DNA from: Massilia sp. YIM B02443
Lineage (GTDB): Bacteria > Pseudomonadota > Gammaproteobacteria > Burkholderiales > Burkholderiaceae_D
Direction of reading: 5' to 3'
NCBI RefSeq assembly: GCF_030411955.1
Contig: NZ_JASNRA010000009.1
Span: 157,960 to 209,717, forward strand
Length of the DNA: 51,758 bases
A program made the translations under genes and the position numbers. Positions 43,771-51,453 of this stretch are shown piece after piece (within the stretch, counting starts at the first letter, position 1; every line of letters begins with the position of its first letter). Below the pieces are notes generated by a model, which worked only from the letters and a program-made list of their open reading frames with translations, had not been told where the DNA came from and ran no database searches.

Positions 43771-43806
43771 ATTAACGGCAGCAGGGCGATAATTGTTTCT
43801 GTTAAT
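43771..43806. promoter_or_regulatory. Inverted ATTAAC / GTTAAT in the dadA-lrp intergenic region
   Basis: ATTAAC (43771-43776) and GTTAAT (43801-43806) flank an AT-rich AATTGTTTCT segment between the divergent genes. It is a candidate Lrp/DadR-type site or overlapping promoter. The call is weak because Lrp sites are degenerate. Confidence 0.35.
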
Positions 43807-43842
43807 ACGGTGATTTTCGGGATTATTTTTTGGAGTGAACGC

Positions 43843-44328
43843 ATGCGCGTGCAAAAGGCATCGAACCGCACCCTGGACCGGATCGACCTGCACATCCTGT
43901 CGGTGTTGCAGGAGGATGCCAGGATCGTGATGAAGGACCTGGCCGAGCAGGTCGGACTCTCGCTCACGCCCTGCATCGAGCGGGTCAAGCGCATGGAGCG
44001 CGACGGCGTGATCCAGGGCTACCACGCGCGCATCAACCCGCTATCGGTGGGGATGCAGGTGCTGGTGTTCGTCGAGATCACCCTCAACAACAAGTCGGAC
44101 GCCGCCTTCGAGCGCTTCCGGCGCGCGATCCTGTCGATCCCCGAGGTGATGGAGTGCCACCTGGTGTCGGGCGACTTCGACTACATGATCAAGGCGCGCA
44201 TCCCGGAGATGCAGGAATACCGGCGCCTGCTGGGCGAGATCCTGCACGTGGCCGATGGCGGGCAGTCGAAGAGCTATGTGGTGATGGAGGAGTTGAAGGA
44301 GACGCTGGCCTTGTCGATCGGGCGCTAG
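43843..44328 (+). CDS. Lrp/AsnC family regulator of the dad operon
   Basis: A 161-residue Lrp-type regulator. The N-terminal HTH (about 8-65) has LDRIDLHILSVLQEDARI and LSLTPCIERVKRME. The C-terminal RAM ligand domain (about 70-155) has VECHLVSGDFDYMIK-type wording (here MECHLVSGDFDYMIKARI). The ATG at 43843 has GGAG about 9 bp upstream. It is divergent from dadA, so it very likely corresponds to DadR/BkdR, sensing L-alanine or another amino acid and activating dadA-alr. Confidence 0.93.
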   Translation: MRVQKASNRTLDRIDLHILSVLQEDARIVMKDLAEQVGLSLTPCIERVKRMERDGVIQGYHARINPLSVGMQVLVFVEITLNNKSDAAFERFRRAILSIPEVMECHLVSGDFDYMIKARIPEMQEYRRLLGEILHVADGGQSKSYVVMEELKETLALSIGR

Positions 44329-44372
44329 GCTTCGGCCGGCCCCAAAATTCCGGCCGCCGCCGGGCGCGACCG

Positions 44373-44378
44373 TATAAT
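44373..44378 (+). promoter_or_regulatory. TATAAT -10 box before the Cache hybrid kinase
   Basis: A perfect TATAAT lies 33 bp before the ATG at 44411. No recognisable -35 is seen 16-18 bp upstream, so the promoter is probably weak or activator-dependent. Confidence 0.45.
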
Positions 44379-44410
44379 CGCGTTTTCACCTGCGGACCCC
44401 CAGTACCCCT

Positions 44411-46597
44411 ATGCGCCAAGACGCCGGCCCGGCCCTCTCGCTGCGCCATCTGCTGATCCTGCTGACCGCGATCGGCCTGCTGCCGCTGGCGCTGCTGGGC
44501 GCATGGACCATCCACGGCGCCGCGCGCTACCTCGAGCAGGAGCAGGAGCGCCTGATGATCGGCCACGCACGCGCGCTGTCCAGCGCGGTCGATGCGGAAC
44601 TGGACAGCACCGTGGCCGCCCTCAGCGGCATCGCCAAGAGCCCGGCCCTCGCGAGCGGCGACCTGCGCGCCTTCCACGAGACCGCGCGCCGCCTGGCGCG
44701 GCCCGACTGGCTGGGCGTGATCCTGAGCGACGCCGACGGCCATCCGATCTTCCGCACCATGGCGCCGTACGGCGCGCCGCCGGCGCGCACCGCCGATCCG
44801 GACAGCCTGCGGCAGGCGCGCGAGCAGCGCCGTCCGGTGGCCGGACGCGTGGCGCGCGGGCAGGGCGGACGGCCGGCGGTGCCGGTGCGCATCCCGGTGA
44901 ATGGTCCCGACGGCCAGCCCTGGGTGCTCACCGCCGCGCTGCAGCCGGACCGCTTCCTGGAGGTGATCGCGCGCCAGGAGATCCCGCCCGATTCCGTGAT
45001 CGGGGTGCTCGACGGCGCCGGCAATATGGTGGCGCGCTCGCGCGACCAGGAACGCACCGTGGCCGGCGCACCCAGCCCCTCGCTGGCGGCGCTGATGCGC
45101 GCCTCGGGCCCGGAAAGCGTCGGCGCCACCCGCGCACTCGAGGGCGACACCCTGGTCAGCGCCTACACCACCTCGCCGCGCTACGGCTGGGTGGTGGCGG
45201 TCGGCGCGCCCAGCGCCGGCTTCGGGGTCGGCCTGTTCCAGCGCTACGCGGTGTACCTGGCCGGCGCCGCGCTGTCGCTCGGCTTGTGCTTCGCCATCGC
45301 GTCCTGGCTGTCGGAGCGCATCGTGCGCCGCATCCGCGGCGTGCAGGCCGGCGCCGAAGCGCTCGGTAGCGGCGCAGGCGTGCGCGTGGCGCCGTCGCGC
45401 ATCAAGGAGATCCGCCAGATGGGCCAGGCGCTGGAAGCGGCCGCCGCGCGCCGTGCCGCGCACGAAGAGGAGCGCTCGCGTCTATTGGCTTCGCTGGAGG
45501 AAGCGCTGGGCGCGGCGCGCCACGCGGCCGAGGCCAAGGACGCCTTCCTCGCCATGCTCGGCCACGAGCTGCGCAATCCCCTCAGTCCGATCCTGACCTC
45601 GCTCGACCTGATGGACCTGCGCGCCGAACCGGGCAGCCAGCGCGAGCGCGCCGTGATGCGGCGCCAGGTGACCCACCTGCGGCGCCTGGTGGACGACCTG
45701 CTCGACGTGTCGCGCATCGCCTCCGGCAAGCTGGCGATCGACCCGCGTCCACTCAACCTGGCCGACACCGTGCGCCATGCGGCGGCGGCGCGCGCCGGCG
45801 AACCGGTGAGCGTCGAAGCGCCGCCGGCGGTCTGGGTGGCGGGCGACGAGACGCGGCTGGGCCAGGTGCTGGGCAACCTGCTGTCGAACGCGGCGCGCTT
45901 CGGCAGCACCGACACCCGCATCGTGCTCGCGGTGGCGGACGGGCAGGCGCGCATCACGGTCTCCGACAACGGCGCCGGCATGGCGCCGGAACTGCTGGCG
46001 CGCGTGTTCGAGCCGTTCTACCAGGCGCCGCAGCCGCTGGCGCGCCGCACCGGCGGCCTGGGACTGGGGCTGGCGATCGTGCGCGAGATCGTCACGCTGC
46101 ACGGCGGGCGGGTGGCCGCCTTCAGCGACGGGCCGGGTTGTGGAAGCTGCTTCGAAGTGATGCTGCCGCTGGGCGCCGCCGCCGATGCCAGCGCGCCGGG
46201 TGTGACATTGGATGTGCAGCAGGCGCAGTCGATCCTTCTGGTCGACGATAACGAGGACGCGGCCGGCGCCACCGCGCTGCTGCTGCGCGAACTGGGACAC
46301 CGGGTGCGCGTGGCGCACGATGCGGCCGAGGCGCGCGCGCTGGCGCTGGTGGAACCGGCGGCGGTGGCGATCCTCGACATCGGCCTGCCCGATATGGACG
46401 GCTACGCGCTGGCCGGGGTCCTGCGCGAGGACATGGGGCGCGCGGACAGCGCCGGCCCGCTGCGCCTGGTAGCCCTGACCGGCTACGGCCAGCAGGCCGA
46501 CGTGGCGCGCGCGCTGGCGGCCGGCTTCGACGTCCACCTGACCAAGCCGGCGACGCTGGACGCGCTGCGGCGGGCGCTGGCGCCGCCGGGCGGCTGA
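44411..46597 (+). CDS. Cache-type hybrid histidine kinase with receiver
   Basis: A 728-residue membrane hybrid kinase. TM1 is at about 13-34, a periplasmic Cache domain at about 35-275, and TM2 at about 280-303. A HAMP-like linker, a coiled coil, a HisKA with His385 in MLGHELRNPLSPILTSLDLM, a HATPase with NLLSNAARFG, SDNGAGMAP and GGLGLGLAIV, and a C-terminal receiver with ILLVDDNED, phospho-acceptor Asp656 in AILDIGLPDMDG and Lys in HLTKPATL follow. This resembles the large class of 'HELRNPL' hybrid kinases. No separate regulator is adjacent. The flavin reductase gene 72 bp downstream is on the same strand, but the link is uncertain. Confidence 0.9.
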   Translation: MRQDAGPALSLRHLLILLTAIGLLPLALLGAWTIHGAARYLEQEQERLMIGHARALSSAVDAELDSTVAALSGIAKSPALASGDLRAFHETARRLARPDWLGVILSDADGHPIFRTMAPYGAPPARTADPDSLRQAREQRRPVAGRVARGQGGRPAVPVRIPVNGPDGQPWVLTAALQPDRFLEVIARQEIPPDSVIGVLDGAGNMVARSRDQERTVAGAPSPSLAALMRASGPESVGATRALEGDTLVSAYTTSPRYGWVVAVGAPSAGFGVGLFQRYAVYLAGAALSLGLCFAIASWLSERIVRRIRGVQAGAEALGSGAGVRVAPSRIKEIRQMGQALEAAAARRAAHEEERSRLLASLEEALGAARHAAEAKDAFLAMLGHELRNPLSPILTSLDLMDLRAEPGSQRERAVMRRQVTHLRRLVDDLLDVSRIASGKLAIDPRPLNLADTVRHAAAARAGEPVSVEAPPAVWVAGDETRLGQVLGNLLSNAARFGSTDTRIVLAVADGQARITVSDNGAGMAPELLARVFEPFYQAPQPLARRTGGLGLGLAIVREIVTLHGGRVAAFSDGPGCGSCFEVMLPLGAAADASAPGVTLDVQQAQSILLVDDNEDAAGATALLLRELGHRVRVAHDAAEARALALVEPAAVAILDIGLPDMDGYALAGVLREDMGRADSAGPLRLVALTGYGQQADVARALAAGFDVHLTKPATLDALRRALAPPGG

Positions 46598-46669
46598 CGG
46601 CGCACCAATCGTCCGCCGGTTGCCGCCTGCGGCTGCCACAATATGGCCGTGTTCATCACGGGAGCCGCC

Positions 46670-47221
46670 ATGCCACGCACCGCACGCAAACAGCCGCTGC
46701 CGCTCGACCAGGTGCGGCGCTACCTGGAGCCGGGGCCGGTGGTGCTGGTCTCGTCCTGCCACGCGGGCGAACGCGACGTCATGGTGATGGGCTGGCACAC
46801 GATCATGGAATTCAGCCCGTCGCTGATCGGCTGCGTGATCGCCTCAGGCAACCATAGCCACCGCCTGGTCCGCGCCAGCCGCGAATGCGTGATCAACCTG
46901 CCCACCAGCGACCAGATCGAGGCGGTGCTGGGCGTCGGCTCCACCACCGGCGCCGAGATCGACAAGTTCGAAGCGTTCGGCCTGACGCCGGAACAGAGCA
47001 GCTGCGTCGGCGCGCCTTCGATCCGCGAATGCCACGCCCAGTTCGAATGCCGGCTGCACGACGACAGCATGGTCGGCCGCTACGATTTCTTCATCTGGGA
47101 AGTGGTGGCGGCGCGGGTGCAGGCAAGGCCGCGCCATCCGGAGACGCTGCATTACAAGGGCGACGGCGTGTTCATGGTGTCGGGCGAGGTGATCCGGCGC
47201 CGGCGGCAGGGCCTGAAGTAG
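46670..47221 (+). CDS. Flavin reductase family protein (FMN-binding split barrel)
   Basis: A 183-residue flavoredoxin/flavin-reductase-like protein. Recognisable stretches are the opening strand PGPVVLVSSCHAGERDVMVMGW, EFSPSLIGCVIASGNHSHRLVRASREC (flavin loop) and VINLPTSDQ. A late HYKGDGVFMV segment follows. The fold binds FMN and transfers electrons to flavin or a partner oxygenase in the cytoplasm. The ATG at 46670 has GGGAG close upstream; an upstream in-frame ATG at 46643 has none. It is 72 bp after the hybrid kinase. The substrate is not determinable. Confidence 0.85.
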   Translation: MPRTARKQPLPLDQVRRYLEPGPVVLVSSCHAGERDVMVMGWHTIMEFSPSLIGCVIASGNHSHRLVRASRECVINLPTSDQIEAVLGVGSTTGAEIDKFEAFGLTPEQSSCVGAPSIRECHAQFECRLHDDSMVGRYDFFIWEVVAARVQARPRHPETLHYKGDGVFMVSGEVIRRRRQGLK

Positions 47222-47257
47222 CCGTCCGTCCGATCCGGGCGGCGGATTGTAGCGACC

Positions 47258-47719
47258 TCAGTGCGGCCGGGCGCGCGACCCGGGAGGCTGCAGCAGGCGC
47301 GGCACGCGCGGGCGCAGGCGCGCCACTGGCGCGCGCGGCGCCACCGCCAGCACCAGGTCGGTGCTCAGGCGGTGCAGCGACAGCAGGTCGTGCAGCGCTT
47401 CCACCAGTTGCCGCCCGAGCGCGATGTCGCCATCCTCGACCAGCGGCATGGCGCGGTGCAGGGCGGCCAGGATGGTGGCGTTCTCGGCGCGGTGTTCGTG
47501 CAGCAGTGCGTAGTCGACCGTTTCCATCACCAGTTCCTCGTGCCGGAATCCAGCTTCCACCGCCGTCACCAGGCCAGGGAAGGCCTGAGCGAAACAGTCG
47601 TCCGGGGTGCAGTCGGCGTCGGCGCAGTCGGCCAGGCGTGCGCACAGGTGGCGCCGGGCATGCCGGATCGCGGCGCCCAGGGCGCCGGCGCCGGATTCGG
47701 GGAAGCGGCGGAAGGTCAT
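47258..47719 (-). CDS. Hemerythrin-like protein
   Basis: A 153-residue four-helix protein of the hemerythrin-domain type, expected to hold a di-iron or other metal site. Candidate ligands are His in AIRHARRHL, His/Glu in FRHEELVME, His in LLHEHRAEN and His/Asp in LLSLHRLSTD. The position of the usual second His of the 'HxxxH' pair is Asn, which may be a feature of this subfamily or reduce oxygen binding. The C-terminus is Arg/Pro-rich. The start is uncertain: ATG 47719 is given, while GTG 47731 would add four residues; neither has a good ribosome site. It is next to a stress protein with an FNR-type box, which fits oxygen or NO physiology. Confidence 0.7.
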   Translation of the reverse strand: MTFRRFPESGAGALGAAIRHARRHLCARLADCADADCTPDDCFAQAFPGLVTAVEAGFRHEELVMETVDYALLHEHRAENATILAALHRAMPLVEDGDIALGRQLVEALHDLLSLHRLSTDLVLAVAPRAPVARLRPRVPRLLQPPGSRARPH

Positions 47720-47760
47720 CGGCGGAGTCACTTTCTGGACAGTGGATAGATGGAGGGGAT

Positions 47761-47808
47761 TCAGTGTGCAATCAGTGTGCGATCAGTGTGCGATCAGTGT
47801 GCAATCAG
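47761..47808. repeat. 11-bp tandem repeat, four copies, at the 3' end of the stress protein gene
   Basis: TCAGTGTGCAA or TCAGTGTGCGA is repeated four times (47761-47804) plus TCAG. The copy nearest the gene encodes the final IAH and stop; the others lie in the 3' flank. The unit length is not a multiple of three. Confidence 0.85.
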
Positions 47809-48657
47809 CAGCGGCGCCGGCGCATGGTCGAGCATCTCGCGCGTGACGCCGCCCAGGATCCATTCGCGGTAGCGGCTGTGGCCGAACGCGCCGGTGACCA
47901 GCAGGCCCGCGTGGCAGTCGCGCGCCATGTCCATCAGCGCCTCGGCTTCCGGCGCCCGTGTGCGCTCGACGTCGACGTCGACCCGCACGCCATGGCGCGC
48001 CAGGTGCAGCGCCATGTCGGCGCCCGGCTGGTCGCCGTGCAGGCCGGGCTGGTCGTCGGGATTGATCACCGCCAGCCTGACGCTGCCGGCCGCGCGCAGC
48101 AGCGGCAGGGCGGCGTCGATGGCGCGCTGGGCCGGCACGCCGCCGTCCCAGCCGACCAGCACGTTGGCGGCCAGCGGCTGGCCGCGGTAGCCGGCCGGCA
48201 CCACCAGTACCGGACGCACGCCGTGCAGCGCCAGGTATTGCGGCAGGCCGCGCAGCGCGCCGCGCAGTGCGCCTTCTTCCAGGCCGGGCTTGGCCGCGCC
48301 GTCGCCGTCGTCCTGGCTCAGCACCACCAGGTCGGCGTAGCGCGACTGCAGCAGCAGGCCGTCGCGGGTGCTGTCCTCGACCAGGCGGGTCTCGGGCGCC
48401 TGCAGACCGAGCCGGGCGGCCTGGTCGACGAAGCCGTCGAGCAGGGCGGCAGCCTCAATGCGCAGGTCCTGGAATTCGCGGTTCGACACCGGCATCGCCA
48501 TCGAACCGTTCAGCACCGCGTAGCTGGCCATCGACATGCCGGTGGCGGCGCTGCCGACCACGTGGCCGCCGTGCGCGTCGGCCAGCAGCGCGGCGGCGAG
48601 CAGCCGGCTTTGCTGGCGCGCACTGCCGTCGACGTGGACGAGGATGGTCTTGTACAT
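47794..48657 (-). CDS. Tandem universal stress protein (two UspA domains)
   Basis: A 287-residue cytoplasmic protein with two Usp domains. Domain 1 (about 1-145) starts MYKTILVHVDGSARQQSRL. Domain 2 (about 150-287) has NVLVGWDGGVPAQRAIDAAL and the ATP-binding-like GAFGHSRYREWILGGVTREM followed by APAPLLIAH. Domain 2 keeps the G-2x-G-9x-G(S/T) pattern best. These proteins support survival under energy or oxygen stress. The start at 48657 is the family start; upstream in-frame codons give no similarity. A perfect TTGAT-N4-ATCAA box about 107 bp upstream suggests anaerobic induction by an FNR/ANR-type regulator. Confidence 0.9.
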   Translation of the reverse strand: MYKTILVHVDGSARQQSRLLAAALLADAHGGHVVGSAATGMSMASYAVLNGSMAMPVSNREFQDLRIEAAALLDGFVDQAARLGLQAPETRLVEDSTRDGLLLQSRYADLVVLSQDDGDGAAKPGLEEGALRGALRGLPQYLALHGVRPVLVVPAGYRGQPLAANVLVGWDGGVPAQRAIDAALPLLRAAGSVRLAVINPDDQPGLHGDQPGADMALHLARHGVRVDVDVERTRAPEAEALMDMARDCHAGLLVTGAFGHSRYREWILGGVTREMLDHAPAPLLIAH

Positions 48658-48763
48658 GGTGGCATCTCCGCTCGGGGTGGCTTGCCGGGTTGGCCCGCAA
48701 CAGGCGGACCGGTCGCATGGCGATCCACTATACGCCGCGCCATCGGCGGCGTCAGACGAGCGT

Positions 48764-48777
48764 TTGATCTCAATCAA
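48764..48777. promoter_or_regulatory. FNR/ANR-type box TTGATCTCAATCAA
   Basis: A perfect match to TTGAT-N4-ATCAA upstream of the universal stress protein gene. A TATAGT hexamer (minus strand, 48732-48727) could be the -10, which would put the box about 50 bp before the start site. Confidence 0.8.
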
Positions 48778-48813
48778 CTCACGATCGAATAATCCCGAAG
48801 ACTGGGGGGCTGC

Positions 48814-49209
48814 TCATTGCCACAGGACCGCCGCCAGCACCAGCACCAGGCCCGCCAGCGATACCAGCCACACCAGCGAACGCACCATCGGGATGCCGGC
48901 CGCGTACAGCGGCACGTAGACGATGCGCGCCACCAGGTACAGCCAGCAGCCCCACAGCGTCAGGTCGCCTTCGCTGCCCGAGACGTGGGCGATCAGGACC
49001 GCCGCCGCGAACAGCGGCAGCGTCTCGAACAGGTTGGCCTGGGCCCGCTGCAGGCGCGCCGTCACCGGCCGCGGCGGCGGAGCGCCGCCGTCGCGCGGCC
49101 CCGCGTTGTACTTGACGCCGGTTTCCTGGGTGCGCAGGCTCGATGCCAGCAGGATCTGAATTAGGGCCAGCACGAGGGTCCAGCCGAGAAGCGTGAGTTC
49201 TGTCGTCAT
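48814..49209 (-). CDS. MAPEG family membrane protein
   Basis: A 131-residue four-helix inner-membrane protein of the MAPEG superfamily (glutathione-transferase-like membrane proteins). Helices are at about 6-24, 62-80, 85-103 and 108-130. RLQRAQANLFETLPLFAAAV is the diagnostic segment (RxxxAxxNxxE). Bacterial members have unclear physiological roles. The ATG at 49209 is chosen because the first helix follows directly. It lies upstream of the stress protein on the same strand, but 156 bp away with the FNR box between them, so it is probably a separate unit. Confidence 0.85.
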   Translation of the reverse strand: MTTELTLLGWTLVLALIQILLASSLRTQETGVKYNAGPRDGGAPPPRPVTARLQRAQANLFETLPLFAAAVLIAHVSGSEGDLTLWGCWLYLVARIVYVPLYAAGIPMVRSLVWLVSLAGLVLVLAAVLWQ

Positions 49210-49398
49210 TTGTTCTTTCTGTTGGTTTATATCGCGTGTGGTTCGGAAGCAGGCGCCGGCCGCGTTTGCGGGGCCGGGCCCGGCTTGTCGAACACAGTGT
49301 CGCGCTTTCGCCAAAGCATGCGCGCACCGCTGACGTGCGACAAACGCGCACCGGCGCCGCCTTCTAGTCTGGGTGGACACACGTGCCCACGCCCAGCC

Positions 49399-51453
49399 AT
49401 GTCCAGCGATCCCGCCGCCACCGAGCAAGCCGGGCCGAATCCGGCCGGTGAGCCCATGCCTGCGCCCATGCCTGCGTCCATGCCCGCAACCGTGGCCGGC
49501 AGCGAGCCCGGCCGGCCGCGCGTCAGCGTCATCATGCCCACCTTCGAGCAGGCCGCCTTCATCGGCCGCGCGCTCGACAGCCTGCAGGCGCAGACGCTGG
49601 CCGAGTGGGAAGCGGTCGTCGTCGACGACGGCTCCGCCGACGAGACCGCCGCAGCGCTGGCGCCATGGCTGCACGATCCGCGCATCCGCTGCCTGCGCCT
49701 GGCCCGCAACGGCGGCCTGGGCCGCGCGCTGAACACCGGCCTGGACGCCGCCCACGCGCCGCTGCTGGCCTATCTGCCGAGCGACGACGTGTTCTACCGT
49801 GGACACCTGGAAGAACTGGCGGCCTTGCTCGACGCAACGCCCGGCGCCGTGCTGGCACACGCCGGCGTGCGCCATCACTACAACCGCCACGCCGCAGGCG
49901 CCATCCCCGGCAGCTGCCTGCAACTGGTGCAATGCATGCACCGCCGCATCGGCCTGCGCTGGACCGAGCGCGCCGAGCTCGAAAGCGACGACCTCGACCG
50001 CCTGTTCTGGACGCGGCTGCGCGCGCTGGGCGGCGTCGCCGCGAGCGGGCGCGTCAGCTGCGAATGGGTCGACCATCCGGCCCAGCGTCACAAGCTGATG
50101 CGCGAGCCGGGCGGCGGCATCAATCCGTTTCGCCAGCACTACCGGGTCGCCACGCCACTGCGCTTTCACTCCACCACCGGCAACGCGATCGACGAACTGA
50201 CCCAGTACGCCCACCTGCGCGGCATGCCGCCGCGTGCGCCGCCGGCCGCGCCGGGCCCGGATGCCGGCCCGGGGCCAGGGCATGGACAGCGCAGCCTGCG
50301 CATCGTGCTGGCCGGCGAACTGGCCTACAACGCCGACCGGGTGCTGGCGCTGGAAGCGCTGGGCCACCGCCTGTACGGCCTGTGGATGCGCGAACCGGGC
50401 TGGTACAACACGGTCGGTCCGCTGCCGTTCGGCCACGTCGAGGACTTGCCGCACGACGACTGGCGGTCGGCGCTGGCCCGCATCGAGCCCGACCTGATCT
50501 ACGCCCAGCTCAACTGGCAGGCGGTGCCGTTCGCGCATGAGGTGATGCGTGCCGCGCGGGGCATCTCCAGCGGCCTCCAACGCGCAAAGCCGGGCGGCAA
50601 GCCGGAAGGCATCCCCTTCGTCTGGCACTTCAAGGAAGGCCCGTTCATCTGCATGGAAAAGGGCAGCTGGCCGCTGGCGGCGGCGCTGTGCCGCGAGGCG
50701 GACGGCTGCATCTGGAGCACGCCCGAGCTGCGCGACTGGTTCGCCACATCGGTGCCGGGTGCACGCGCCGGGCCGCAGCACGTACTCGACGGCGACCTGC
50801 CGCGCCGCGAATGGTTCGCGCGCACCCGCGCGCCGCAGCTGGCATCGCGCAGCGGCGCCGTGCATACGGTGGTGCCGGGGCGGCCGATCGGCCTGCATCC
50901 GCCGATGGTGGCCGAGCTGGCGCGCCACGACGTACACCTGCATTTCTATGGCGACTTCAGCCATGGCCTGTGGCGCGACTGGATCGCCACCACGCGCGCC
51001 CTGGCGCCGGCGCACCTGCACCTGCATGCGCACGTCGGCCCCGAGCGCTGGGTCGAGGAATTCTCGCGCTACGACGCCGGCTGGCTGCACGTGTTCGAGA
51101 GCCGCAACGGCGGCGAGATCCGGCGCGCCGACTGGGACGACCTGAACTATCCGGCGCGACTGGCGACCCTGGCCGCCGCCGGCCTGCCGCTGATCCAGCG
51201 CGCCAATCCCGGCGCCATCGTCGCCACCCGGACCCTGAGCGCGGCGCTCGGCATCGGCCTGTTCTTCGACACCATCGACGACCTGGCGCGCCAGCTGCGC
51301 GACCGCCCGCGCATGGCCGCGCTGCGCAGCCGCGCCTGGGACGCGCGCCTGCGCTTCTGCTTCGACGAACACGTCCCGGCGCTGATGAATTTCTTCCGCG
51401 ACGTCATCGCCCGCAAGCAAGCAGCCCACCACTCATCGCCGCCGTCCAGCTGA
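49399..51453 (+). CDS. Two-domain glycosyltransferase: GT2 (GT-A) fused to a GT-B-like domain
   Basis: A 684-residue cytoplasmic protein. A Pro/Met/Ala-rich leader (about 15-40, with PMPAPMPASMP) precedes a family 2 GT-A domain (about 41-290). This has VSVIMPTFEQAAFIGRALDSL, VVDDGSADET, the metal-binding PSDD in LAYLPSDDVFY, and a GLRWTERAELESDD acceptor region. After a Pro/Gly linker (about 276-297), residues about 298-670 look like a GT-B fold (RIVLAGELAYNADRVLALEALGH, HFKEGPFICM, HVFESRNGGEIRR and a C-terminal LPLIQRANPGAIVATRT donor-site-like stretch). It probably builds a surface polysaccharide or glycan. No other glycan genes are visible before the window ends. Confidence 0.82.
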   Translation: MSSDPAATEQAGPNPAGEPMPAPMPASMPATVAGSEPGRPRVSVIMPTFEQAAFIGRALDSLQAQTLAEWEAVVVDDGSADETAAALAPWLHDPRIRCLRLARNGGLGRALNTGLDAAHAPLLAYLPSDDVFYRGHLEELAALLDATPGAVLAHAGVRHHYNRHAAGAIPGSCLQLVQCMHRRIGLRWTERAELESDDLDRLFWTRLRALGGVAASGRVSCEWVDHPAQRHKLMREPGGGINPFRQHYRVATPLRFHSTTGNAIDELTQYAHLRGMPPRAPPAAPGPDAGPGPGHGQRSLRIVLAGELAYNADRVLALEALGHRLYGLWMREPGWYNTVGPLPFGHVEDLPHDDWRSALARIEPDLIYAQLNWQAVPFAHEVMRAARGISSGLQRAKPGGKPEGIPFVWHFKEGPFICMEKGSWPLAAALCREADGCIWSTPELRDWFATSVPGARAGPQHVLDGDLPRREWFARTRAPQLASRSGAVHTVVPGRPIGLHPPMVAELARHDVHLHFYGDFSHGLWRDWIATTRALAPAHLHLHAHVGPERWVEEFSRYDAGWLHVFESRNGGEIRRADWDDLNYPARLATLAAAGLPLIQRANPGAIVATRTLSAALGIGLFFDTIDDLARQLRDRPRMAALRSRAWDARLRFCFDEHVPALMNFFRDVIARKQAAHHSSPPSS

